This document shows, piece by piece, positions 9,054 through 17,815 of a DNA stretch of 46,999 bases (its first letter is position 1; each line of letters starts with the position of its first letter). Source of the stretch: Bacteroidales bacterium (GTDB taxonomy: Bacteria > Bacteroidota > Bacteroidia > Bacteroidales > WCHB1-69); assembly GCA_023229985.1 (NCBI GenBank), contig JALNYF010000009.1:1-46999 (forward strand), read 5' to 3'. The notes below the pieces were generated by a model. That model made no database searches and was not told the DNA's origin. It was given only the letters and a program-made list of their open reading frames with translations. Position numbers and translations under genes: made by a program.

Positions 9054-9061
9054 TAAATTTG
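9054..9061 (+). promoter_or_regulatory. Bacteroidetes -7 box of the flavoprotein gene
   Basis: TAAATTTG followed by CCGC, matching TAnnTTTG(C), lies 66 bases upstream of the ATG at 9127. The same TAAATTTGCCGC sequence occurs in front of ftsY (27436). No clear -33 TTG element is visible. Confidence 0.65.
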
Positions 9062-9126
9062 CCGCTGAAAATATAACAAACGGAATTAGTATATATATCT
9101 ATTAATCAATAATATAAAAAGAAATA

Positions 9127-12100
9127 ATGTATAAAATCAATCAACATCCCATTTTAGATATTCCTCAAACCGAAGAAGTCTTTTTTGAATTTAACGGAAA
9201 AAAAATCAAGGGGTACAAAGGCTATACAATTGCTGCCGCGTTGCATCAGGCCGGTTATCCGATTCATAGTCACAGTATTGATGGCAGAGAACGGAGTTTG
9301 GAGTGTGGAATCGGCAAGTGTGGTGCGTGCGAAATGTTGGTAGATGGGGTAATCAGACGAATTTGCATTACGCCGGTTGACGGGGTGAAGAAGATACAAG
9401 AAATTCCGCAGAATATTTTTCCGGCTTTGGACAAAAAGAAAGCCGAAGATGCTCCCAAAATATACAAAACACAAGTCGTGATTATTGGAGCTGGACCTGC
9501 TGGCTTGGCTTGTCGGGAATTACTCAATCAAATGGGAATTGCGAATATGGTAGTGGACAATAATGCGCGAATTGGTGGGCAATTTAATATGCAGACTCAC
9601 CAATTTTTCTTTTTTGAAAAAGAAAAAATCTATGGCGGAATGCGTGGTTTTGATATTGCCAAAACGCTCGCCGGCGAAGACCATTCAGGTATTTTTCTCA
9701 ATTCTACCGTTTGGGATTTGTTGGAAGGGAAACGAGTAGCCATCAAGAATCTCAAAGATGGGAATATTTTTTATATTGATGCTGAACATCTTGTAGTTGC
9801 TACAGGAGCGGTGCCGTTTATGCCTGTTTTTGAAAATGATGATGTGCCGGGAGTTTATACGGCTGCCGTTGTTCAAAAAATGATGAATGTGGAACATACC
9901 CTCCTCGGAAAGCGAATTTTGTCTGTCGGAGCCGGAAATATCGGATACCTGACATCTTATCAGGCAATGCAGGCAGGTGCAAAAGTGGTGGCAATCATTG
10001 AAGCGCAAGACCACGAGGGCGGTTTCCCGGTACAAGCCAATCGAGTGCGTCGCTTGGGAATCCCAATTTATCCTTCTCACATCTTGTTGAGAGCCATTCC
10101 TAATGCCGACAGAACCGGTGTCGTTGGTGCAGTTATCGCCGAATGCAAAAATTTTAAAGCCATTCCCGGAACGGAAAAAGTAATTGACAATATTGATGTT
10201 ATAAATATTTGTACGGGATTAATCTCCGACAATCAAATATTAGAAAAAGGCAAACATGTTTTCGGACTGCAGGTTCACGGAGCCGGCGATTCTGTCAGAG
10301 TGGGCGAAGGAACGTGCGCTGTTTTGCGTGGGAAACAAGTGGCAATGGAAATCGCCATGGAACTCGGCAAACGCGTTAATTATGACAACTATTTGGCGAT
10401 TTCAAAAGAGTATATTGATTCTCAACAACATCCGGTTCGTCTTTTAGAAAAACCCAACAAACCGAACGTTGCCAGAATGCAGGAAAAAGGATTCGTCGTG
10501 GCGGATTGTCTCTACGGATTTGCATGTAACCCCTGCTCATTCTCTTGTCCGCAAGGTGCCATTACCAAGTCCTCTACTTCAAGCGTGCCGATTATTGATT
10601 ATGAAAAATGTATTGGCTGTATGGAATGCGTTTCGCATTGCCCGGGATTAGCGATATTTGGCTATAATTTGCCCAAAAAATGGCTCTTTTTACCCATTGA
10701 ATACGCTGTTAATGAAAACGAAGAAGTGTATTTGATAAACGATAAAGGCGAAAAAATGGGCGAAGGTATCATTGAAAAAGTAATGATAAAACCCAATAAG
10801 ACAAACGTAGCGCGCGTTAAATCGTTGACATTAAGCGGTGAAAAACTGACCGAGGTAACCGGATTCATCGTGAAGGCAAATTATCCTGAACCTCTTGAAT
10901 TGAAACCAATTCAAGGGAAAGAGGAAGCTCCTGCCTACGTTTGCCATTGTGAAGATGTGAAAATTGAAAAGTTGTTGTCCGTAATCGGTTCGCGGAAAGT
11001 AATTTCAGTTGATGAGTTAAAACACATTACCCGTTTGGGAATGGGTACGTGCCGAGGAAAACGTTGTATTCCCCGCGCCAAACAACTCCTTCGTGGCTAT
11101 GGTATTGAAGTGGTCGGAGATGCCACCCCCCGCGGTCCTTTATCGAATCAAATTACGGTTAATGAGTTACAACCATCGGATAAGAAACCACAATTTATTA
11201 CGGATGTTCGCAGGGCAACCCAAAAGATAGAATGTGACGTTTTGGTTGCCGGAGGCGGAATTACCGGAAGCGGCTTATTCAGATATTTCTCCGAAAATGG
11301 GAAAAAAGCGGTATTAGTCAATGCCGAGCGCGGCTCGTCGTGGCGTAACATAGGCGGAGGTCGTCCGGCGTTTTCCGTTCCAGAAATTTCCGATATTGCC
11401 AATCATAATCAAGAAATTTTTAAATCTATACAAAAAGTTACAAACGTCAATTACAAACCTATCCATTATGTGGGATTTGCGCACGATCAAGCAACGTATG
11501 ACGCTTTAGCTGCCTCATTAGCGTGGTCGGACGGCTATATGGTCGATAAAAAAGATTTTCAAAAAGAAATTTCTCCTTACTTTAATCCCAATTTATCAAC
11601 GTATAGTGCCGCGTTGATTACAAAAAATTGTTGGCAGGCAACCCCCGGATTAGTCATTGATTATATTCGTCATTTAGCTTGCGAAAAAGGCGGGATATTA
11701 TTGGAAGATTGCCGTTTATTGGAAGTCCAACGCACCGATAAAGGGTTTATGGCATTGGTTTTCACACATGAAAAAGAGTATGTGGAATACCATTGCGAAC
11801 ATTTTGTGAATGCCTTAGGTTCCAATGCAGCCGTTTTTGCTAAACAACTTGGAATAGAAACAGGCTTATATCCTGTTAAACACCAAGCATTTATCACCGG
11901 TCGTTTGCCGTTAATGGGTAAAGATGGCGATTCATTGGATATGCTGATTGACAGACGACATTACAAGGGATTCTCTGCAGTTTATGGACAGCAGTTTGCT
12001 GAAACGGGACAGATTATTGGCTGTGCGTCCCCTGCCACGGACCCCGCTGAAGCCGGCAAGAGCCTGAAATTCAACACAAAAGAATTTTTGGAAATATCTG

Positions 12101-12357
12101 CAGAAGTCTTCCGCGAATGGATTCCACAGCTGGGTGCTGTCAGCTTCCAAGCTTTCTGGACAGGCTACTATGTAGAACCCCGCTATATCGTAGATCCCGA
12201 AAATGGTTTATTGGTTGGTATGCGCGGACACGGCTTTATGTTAGGTCAATATTTAGCTAAAATATACGTTGATAAGTATTTAGGGAAAGAGACACCTGCT
12301 TATATGAGCCGCTTGGCATTAACCGGTGACGGATTGAGTGAAAATGCTTTCAAATAG
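9127..12357 (+). CDS. Composite iron-sulfur flavoprotein dehydrogenase, HcnA-HcnB-HcnC-like fusion
   Basis: One 1076-residue chain joins parts usually encoded separately. In order: a 2Fe-2S ferredoxin domain (Cys60, 65, 68, 80); an FAD/NAD-binding two-dinucleotide domain (IIGAGPAGLACR ~119-130, second fold at SVGAGNIG); a cysteine cluster FACNPCSFSCPQGA and a ferredoxin motif CIGCMECVSHCPG; a Bfd-like 2Fe-2S site (CHCED then CRGKRC); and from ~700 a D-amino-acid-oxidase-type FAD domain (VLVAGGGITGSG). Hydrogen cyanide synthase HcnABC, opine oxidases and related amino or imino acid dehydrogenases use the same parts as two or three subunits. The substrate is unknown; oxidation of an amine or amino acid with electrons passed through the clusters is likely. 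No signal peptide is present. A KamB-like gene starts 30 bases downstream, suggesting a link to amino acid fermentation. Confidence 0.85.
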   Translation: MYKINQHPILDIPQTEEVFFEFNGKKIKGYKGYTIAAALHQAGYPIHSHSIDGRERSLECGIGKCGACEMLVDGVIRRICITPVDGVKKIQEIPQNIFPALDKKKAEDAPKIYKTQVVIIGAGPAGLACRELLNQMGIANMVVDNNARIGGQFNMQTHQFFFFEKEKIYGGMRGFDIAKTLAGEDHSGIFLNSTVWDLLEGKRVAIKNLKDGNIFYIDAEHLVVATGAVPFMPVFENDDVPGVYTAAVVQKMMNVEHTLLGKRILSVGAGNIGYLTSYQAMQAGAKVVAIIEAQDHEGGFPVQANRVRRLGIPIYPSHILLRAIPNADRTGVVGAVIAECKNFKAIPGTEKVIDNIDVINICTGLISDNQILEKGKHVFGLQVHGAGDSVRVGEGTCAVLRGKQVAMEIAMELGKRVNYDNYLAISKEYIDSQQHPVRLLEKPNKPNVARMQEKGFVVADCLYGFACNPCSFSCPQGAITKSSTSSVPIIDYEKCIGCMECVSHCPGLAIFGYNLPKKWLFLPIEYAVNENEEVYLINDKGEKMGEGIIEKVMIKPNKTNVARVKSLTLSGEKLTEVTGFIVKANYPEPLELKPIQGKEEAPAYVCHCEDVKIEKLLSVIGSRKVISVDELKHITRLGMGTCRGKRCIPRAKQLLRGYGIEVVGDATPRGPLSNQITVNELQPSDKKPQFITDVRRATQKIECDVLVAGGGITGSGLFRYFSENGKKAVLVNAERGSSWRNIGGGRPAFSVPEISDIANHNQEIFKSIQKVTNVNYKPIHYVGFAHDQATYDALAASLAWSDGYMVDKKDFQKEISPYFNPNLSTYSAALITKNCWQATPGLVIDYIRHLACEKGGILLEDCRLLEVQRTDKGFMALVFTHEKEYVEYHCEHFVNALGSNAAVFAKQLGIETGLYPVKHQAFITGRLPLMGKDGDSLDMLIDRRHYKGFSAVYGQQFAETGQIIGCASPATDPAEAGKSLKFNTKEFLEISAEVFREWIPQLGAVSFQAFWTGYYVEPRYIVDPENGLLVGMRGHGFMLGQYLAKIYVDKYLGKETPAYMSRLALTGDGLSENAFK

Positions 12358-12387
12358 AAGTTCTGATTTTTTTAGATAATTGATGAA

Positions 12388-13413
12388 ATGGCAGACTTGC
12401 ACTTTTTAGATGAGATTTTCCGATATAAGTCGGTTTCTGTTGTGGGAATGGAAAAAAACACAGGGAAAACCGAGTGTTTACGATTTCTCATTAATTATTG
12501 CGCATCCACCCATCATGCCGTAGGCATTACTTCCATCGGTCTTGATGGAGAAACGTGCGACCAAGTTACGGGAACGGGAAAACCGGAAATTTTTTTATCC
12601 GAAGGAGATGTTTTTGTAACCTCCGAAAAGCACTATCGCGAAAGGAAGTTGGTGTCGGAAATTTTGGATATTTCGCGCCAAAATACGGCATTAGGACGTT
12701 TAGTGACCGCCCGCGTTGTCAACGCAGGCAAGGTCATTCTATCCGGTCCGACTAATACGGCTTGGCTCCGCGAGATACTCGAAAAAATGGGAAGCTATTC
12801 CATTACCACCACTTTTGTAGACGGGGCTTTATCACGCAAGAGCTTAGGCTCACCGGCAATAACGGAAAGCATGATTTTGACAACCGGCGCAGCTCTCTCC
12901 CCCAACATCAACGAGTTAGTCCGCAAAACAAAATTTGTCTATTCGCTCATTCAACTTGACCGATTTGAAGGACGTGCTTCTAACATACTTTTGGAAAAAG
13001 AATCAGGGCTTTATGCTATTGATAATGAACAAAATGTCGTGGACATTCAAATCCCTTCAGCCCTGCTTATTGAACAAAACAAACAGAAACTGTTGCAATA
13101 TGGAAATACCATTTTTGTTGGCGGTATTGTTGGCGACCGATTGTTAAACCTTTTACGGTTACAGCAGACAATAGCCGAAACCGTTGTTGTTGTAAAAGAT
13201 TTTACGAAGATTTTTGTTTCTCCGCAGTGCCTCAATGCCTATCTTGCCAAAGGCGGAAAATTGCAGGTCTTGCTTCGTCCCAAATTATTATGTGTATGCG
13301 TCAATCCCTTTTCACCTTCCGGCTATTTAATGGATTCTGCACAATTATGTCGGACGCTATCCGCCGAGTTGAAAGTGAGTGTTTATGACATTAAAAAAGC
13401 GGCGGTCAACTAA
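12388..13413 (+). CDS. KamB-like P-loop protein, putative lysine 5,6-aminomutase reactivase subunit
   Basis: This 341-residue protein begins with a P-loop, VVGMEKNTGKTEC (residues 18-30). Glycine and GKT are spaced by five residues, as in dethiobiotin-synthetase-like (SIMIBI) NTPases, rather than the usual four. The combination GM-x-KN-x-GKT followed by GITSIGLDGE is what I remember of KamB, the partner of the MutS-like KamC in reactivating B12-dependent lysine 5,6-aminomutase; this match is from memory. kamC, kamD and kamE are not in the window, but Kce of the same pathway is at 35372. It sits 30 bases after the composite flavoprotein gene and is probably co-transcribed. It could otherwise be a reactivase for another B12 aminomutase, such as an ornithine-type enzyme. 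Confidence 0.6.
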   Translation: MADLHFLDEIFRYKSVSVVGMEKNTGKTECLRFLINYCASTHHAVGITSIGLDGETCDQVTGTGKPEIFLSEGDVFVTSEKHYRERKLVSEILDISRQNTALGRLVTARVVNAGKVILSGPTNTAWLREILEKMGSYSITTTFVDGALSRKSLGSPAITESMILTTGAALSPNINELVRKTKFVYSLIQLDRFEGRASNILLEKESGLYAIDNEQNVVDIQIPSALLIEQNKQKLLQYGNTIFVGGIVGDRLLNLLRLQQTIAETVVVVKDFTKIFVSPQCLNAYLAKGGKLQVLLRPKLLCVCVNPFSPSGYLMDSAQLCRTLSAELKVSVYDIKKAAVN

Positions 13414-13442
13414 ACTTTTTTTACTATCATTTGTTTGTTTCC

Positions 13443-13450
13443 TATGTTTG
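13443..13450 (+). promoter_or_regulatory. Candidate -7 box for the histidine kinase gene
   Basis: TATGTTTG followed by C fits TAnnTTTG(C). It overlaps the ATG at 13444 and follows the TTG at 13435, so if it is used those codons lie upstream of or at the transcript start. This argues for ATG 13465 as the true start. Confidence 0.45.
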
Positions 13451-13464
13451 CAGTAAAGGGAAAA

Positions 13465-16401
13465 ATGAGGTCGTACATGGAAGAATTCAAGAGGAGTAGG
13501 GTCAAAAACCCAACTATCTTCTTGACTTTTACGGGTTTATTGGTAATCTTCACGTTGATGATTAATTTTATGTGGAGCGAAGCTGATGTTTCCCAATCTA
13601 TGACGAAAAGCACCATCGTATTGTTTCTTTACCTGCTGAACTTTTTATTTATTAATGCTACTGCGCTAAAATTTATTTCGTTAATTCCCCAAGTTCGCCG
13701 GAATCCGGTATTGGTTTTGTTGGGAATTATTTTGTTTTTTTTGGTTGTTCGCGGAGTTTCTATCCAATACCATATTCCGAAACTTCTTTATGCAACTATG
13801 TTCTTCTCACCTTCTTATGCTACCGTTGATCTTCATGGAAATACCTTAGGAGAATTGTTTGCGGATATTTCGCTGATCATTTTCTTATCCACGATAAGTC
13901 TTAAGTATTTTACCTTTCCGCGGCGACGCTTCAAAGTGTTCAAATGCCGTTATCTGAACGGCACTATTCTTTTCCTTTATTATTCCTTTTTGCTCTGCTC
14001 TTTCTATCTTATTACATACGTTATCGGAAGTATTGTTCTCAATGGGAATTTTGCCATCAATCCGGATAAATTACTTTTCTTTGACGGGTTCAGCTTTTTG
14101 CTGATATTCATGTTCTTTGCTTTATTCTACTGCTTTTCGTTGTTGATGCACAAAGCAACCCGCATCTTGTTCTTCTTCTTTAAGAAAAAACTTATTTGGA
14201 TGGCGATATTTGCCGCTTCGTCTTTATTGATTGTCGGGCTTCTTTCATTCTTGTTCTTCCCACGCGTATTCGGGTTGCCTTCTTGGTTAATTATTTGCTT
14301 CTTAGCTGTTTATATCACTTTTTTAATAACTGCTGTCATTTATAACAAAAATAGTTTTCAATTTATTTCTGTTATTTCCAATTTAATTCTGTTCTCTATT
14401 ATTACCTCCATCATTTTATCTTTTTATATTGATAAGAAAGAGGCATACAACCGCAAAGAGTTTGTTTCAAGATTAATTTTCGATAAAGAATCTTTCAATC
14501 AAGGAGATAGTACTAGCCGCTCTCTCGTCAATGAATCATATAACGATATTTATTCAGCGAGCAATCCTCCCACTTTTGGGTGGATATGTAAATCCAAAAA
14601 ATACATCAACCGAGCTTATATTAATAACTACGCCAAGCAAACGACTTTCTATTCATTTGCTTATTTTGTTAATAATCACTTGCTTGACCAATATGGGCAT
14701 TATGATTACAAGTTGAATGCCAAAGATTATCTTAGACAAAAGGCTATTCAAAATCCCGATTTAGACTATGTCGTTATCCGCGATTATCAGCACTACATTT
14801 ATCCTATCAGTGATAATGAAGTCATTATTATCAGTCAAAAAGAAGATTCAAAATTTCGTGTGGTCTCTGCTTTTTCTTTTTTCTTCATTATTTATACTTT
14901 TTATTATTTTATTATCTTCCTGCTCAGTCGCGTATTCATTAAGATGAAACACCGCACTTATTCGTTGTACAATCGTTTGTTGTGGACTTCTCTTGCCGTA
15001 TTATTATTTATCAGTTTAATTGTATGCCTTTTGTCCCTTCATTATTATTTTAAGCGTGCCGATGATGACAGGCGAGAGCATGTGATGGACAAGATGGCGG
15101 CGATGCAGCTATCCTTTATCAAGCATGCAGGTACTTTTGAAGATATTATGCTGGATACCAACAACCTTGCTTCGGTGGATGATGCCATTGAGCATTTAGC
15201 GAATACTTTTTTGGTTCATGTTAATGTTTATGACAGCTTAGGGAACATTCTTTTTTATTCGGATAAAACGACGCCCAAGTCACATGACCCACTTCCGGCT
15301 CCTATTCTGGCGCATTTCAAACAAGACTATTCTTACTATTTTTCGGAAACTTATGATAATAATCTTTCTGTTTTTAGCATTTATAAAACGCTGACTGATA
15401 GACGTGGGCGTATTATTGGATATATTGATATCAACGATGTAAAAAATCGTTATGCGCATGAAATCTATATGTCTTCATTGATTTCTAAATATTTGCGATT
15501 ATACTCCATCATTATTTTCTTGTCAATTTTTGCTTCATGGCTGATTTATTATTTCGTTTCCAAACCGATGGGTTATATTCGGGTTGCTTTGTCAAACAAA
15601 GGGAAACGCAACAATCCGATTAACTTGAAATGGAGTGAAAACGATGCGATCGGGAAGCTAATTCGTGAGCATAATCGAATGGTAGATGAGTTGAGAATTA
15701 ATGCCGAGTTGCTTGCCAAGTCGGAACGTGAAACCGCGTGGCGCGAAATGGCACAGGAAGTCGCCCATGAGATTAAGAATCCGCTTACCCCGATGAAGCT
15801 CAAAATGCAAATGTTGGAACGCGCTTGGCGAGATCAACGCGATGACTTCGATACTCGAATAAAAAATGTCTGCCAACTGATACTCGATCAAATTGACGTA
15901 CTGAGCGAGGTGGCAGATACCTTTTCGGAATTTGCAGTCACGCAGCAAAGCTTAAACACGATGGAGAATCTTCGTGATATTCTTCAAGAGGAAGAAAAAA
16001 GAATTCAGAATAACTTGAATACACAATTCATCTTCGATTACGATAAAAGTAAAGATTATCACGCATCGGTGGATAAGAAATTATTCAAACTCATGTTATT
16101 CTATTTGATTAAAAATGCTGAACATAATCGACGCGAAGATGGAAAATTGAACGTAAACATCAAACTGCAACATGATACCAATGATAAATTCTGGTTGCTT
16201 ACTTTTGCATCAAACGACCGCGGTTTAGATGATGCTGATATTTCAACCGTCTTCAGTGTCAAGTTCTCTGAAGGAAACTGCGGTCATAGTTTATGCCTGC
16301 CTATCGTTAAAAATATTGTGGTTGGCTTATGCGGCGAAATAGAATTCACCACCGAAAAAGACAAAGGTACTGAATTTCGTATTCGCATACCCAAATTATA
16401 A
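13465..16401 (+). CDS. Large membrane histidine kinase, NtrY-like, with degenerate ATPase domain
   Basis: This 978-residue kinase (from ATG 13465) has about ten hydrophobic helices in the first ~310 residues, an extracytoplasmic stretch, more helices around 470-535, a second sensor region, a last helix, and a HAMP-like linker. The dimerisation domain has the phosphoacceptor box EVAHEIKNPLTPMK with His768. The catalytic domain is poorly conserved: the N box is NAEHNRRE, the G1 box is NDRGLDD instead of DxGxG, and the ATP lid reads EGNCGHSLCLPIVKN, where active kinases have GxGLGL. ATP binding may be weak or lost, though phosphatase or partner-dependent function is possible. In-frame starts at 13435 (TTG) and 13444 (ATG) are less likely because of the -7 box. 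The next gene begins 3 bases after the stop. No response regulator is adjacent. Confidence 0.85.
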   Translation: MRSYMEEFKRSRVKNPTIFLTFTGLLVIFTLMINFMWSEADVSQSMTKSTIVLFLYLLNFLFINATALKFISLIPQVRRNPVLVLLGIILFFLVVRGVSIQYHIPKLLYATMFFSPSYATVDLHGNTLGELFADISLIIFLSTISLKYFTFPRRRFKVFKCRYLNGTILFLYYSFLLCSFYLITYVIGSIVLNGNFAINPDKLLFFDGFSFLLIFMFFALFYCFSLLMHKATRILFFFFKKKLIWMAIFAASSLLIVGLLSFLFFPRVFGLPSWLIICFLAVYITFLITAVIYNKNSFQFISVISNLILFSIITSIILSFYIDKKEAYNRKEFVSRLIFDKESFNQGDSTSRSLVNESYNDIYSASNPPTFGWICKSKKYINRAYINNYAKQTTFYSFAYFVNNHLLDQYGHYDYKLNAKDYLRQKAIQNPDLDYVVIRDYQHYIYPISDNEVIIISQKEDSKFRVVSAFSFFFIIYTFYYFIIFLLSRVFIKMKHRTYSLYNRLLWTSLAVLLFISLIVCLLSLHYYFKRADDDRREHVMDKMAAMQLSFIKHAGTFEDIMLDTNNLASVDDAIEHLANTFLVHVNVYDSLGNILFYSDKTTPKSHDPLPAPILAHFKQDYSYYFSETYDNNLSVFSIYKTLTDRRGRIIGYIDINDVKNRYAHEIYMSSLISKYLRLYSIIIFLSIFASWLIYYFVSKPMGYIRVALSNKGKRNNPINLKWSENDAIGKLIREHNRMVDELRINAELLAKSERETAWREMAQEVAHEIKNPLTPMKLKMQMLERAWRDQRDDFDTRIKNVCQLILDQIDVLSEVADTFSEFAVTQQSLNTMENLRDILQEEEKRIQNNLNTQFIFDYDKSKDYHASVDKKLFKLMLFYLIKNAEHNRREDGKLNVNIKLQHDTNDKFWLLTFASNDRGLDDADISTVFSVKFSEGNCGHSLCLPIVKNIVVGLCGEIEFTTEKDKGTEFRIRIPKL

Positions 16402-16404
16402 ATC

Positions 16405-17790
16405 ATGACCTCTCCTCCTGTTTTTAAAGAAATTACCATTGATGATGTTGATTTTTTAAGAAAAAATATTATTAATCAGCACTTTAATTGTGATTGGGCG
16501 ATTGCTAACATTTTTTGTTGGCAGGATTTTTATCACGTGGAATGGTGCTTTTTGTTAGATCACATCATCATTCGTCTTCATGTTCATGGCAGTAATGCCA
16601 TCGGATATATGCTTCACCCCGTTGCAGATACACCGCAGTTGACGCTCATTATCGACTTGCTGACGCAAGATGCCGCTGCCTATGGACAGCCCTTGCGACT
16701 GTTGAGCCTCTCCAAAGATGAATGTAATATGATCAACCATTGCGCTCGCGATCCCTTTTTCTTCGATAATAATCGCGACTATGAAGATTATATTTATCTA
16801 AGTGAAAATCTAAAAACATTAAGAGGTTCCCAATATGCTGCTAAAAGAAATCACGTCAATCAGTTCTCTTCACATTATTCATATTCTTATCAACCATTAA
16901 GACCTAATCAATTAGATGAGTGCTTGCGTTTAGAAAAAATGTGGCTTACCAAGCACTTTGCTCATGAAACTAAAATGACGGCAGAACAAAAAGCCATTCA
17001 GTATGCTTTTCAACACTTTGACGAACTTAACCTGATCGGTGGGTCTTTATATGTAGGGGATCAGCTAATTGCTTTTACTTATGGGTCAGAAATAAATGAA
17101 CAGACTTTTGGCGTCCATATTGAAAAAGCCGATACTGAGTATAAAGGAGTTTACTCTGTTATTAATCATTTATTTGTCAATCATTTACCTGAAAAATATG
17201 TTTATATCAACCGCGAGGATGACATGGGATTGGAAGGATTGAGAAAATCAAAATTGTCGTATTATCCTTATCTAATGGAACCCAAATACACTGCGTTGAA
17301 AAGCGATGCAATGATGCACGCTATCATTAACATTTGGACGCAATGTTTTGAAGATGAGTCCGATTATGTTACTACTTTCTTGGTTCGTTACTATATTCCT
17401 GAAATTGCAATTTTGCGGAAAGTAAACCACATATTTGCGGCTATGATGTTTATGATTCCGTTTGACAGCGAATTAGGCAAAGTTTTCTATATTTTTGGGG
17501 TTGCCACTTTGCCGGATTTTCGCCACCAAGGATTGGCTACGTCCATGCTCAATGAAGCGATCTTGCGCTGTAAAGAGCAAAATGTCAATTACCTGTTCCT
17601 CATCCCGGGAAATGAATCACTAAAGACTTTTTATGCAAATTTCGGTTTTGAAGATGTCAATCTTCCCGTTGAATTTATGGTTGATTTTGATTTTGGAACG
17701 GGGAATCCGGAAAAGAATAAAGCAATGATTTTGCGGTTAAAAGATTCCAGCATCCCTTTGCCGGACACCCTACATTGCAAGCTCTTTTAA
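16405..17790 (+). CDS. DUF2156 - GNAT acetyltransferase fusion protein
   Basis: The 461-residue protein has two parts. Residues ~1-300 resemble DUF2156, the GNAT-like fold also found in phosphatidylglycerol lysyltransferases, with a SQYAAKRNHVNQF segment and the NREDDMGLEGLRKSKLSYYP motif. Residues ~305-461 are a GNAT N-acetyltransferase domain with the acetyl-CoA loop VATLPDFRHQGLATSMLNEA and a typical C-terminal FYANFGF. The likely activity is acyl or aminoacyl transfer; the acceptor is unknown. It starts 3 bases after the histidine kinase stop and is almost certainly co-transcribed with it. It converges on metG with a 25-base gap and no visible hairpin. I did not see membrane segments, so unlike MprF it is probably soluble. 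Confidence 0.85.
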   Translation: MTSPPVFKEITIDDVDFLRKNIINQHFNCDWAIANIFCWQDFYHVEWCFLLDHIIIRLHVHGSNAIGYMLHPVADTPQLTLIIDLLTQDAAAYGQPLRLLSLSKDECNMINHCARDPFFFDNNRDYEDYIYLSENLKTLRGSQYAAKRNHVNQFSSHYSYSYQPLRPNQLDECLRLEKMWLTKHFAHETKMTAEQKAIQYAFQHFDELNLIGGSLYVGDQLIAFTYGSEINEQTFGVHIEKADTEYKGVYSVINHLFVNHLPEKYVYINREDDMGLEGLRKSKLSYYPYLMEPKYTALKSDAMMHAIINIWTQCFEDESDYVTTFLVRYYIPEIAILRKVNHIFAAMMFMIPFDSELGKVFYIFGVATLPDFRHQGLATSMLNEAILRCKEQNVNYLFLIPGNESLKTFYANFGFEDVNLPVEFMVDFDFGTGNPEKNKAMILRLKDSSIPLPDTLHCKLF

Positions 17791-17815
17791 GTTGATAAAG
17801 TATTACAATCTTATA

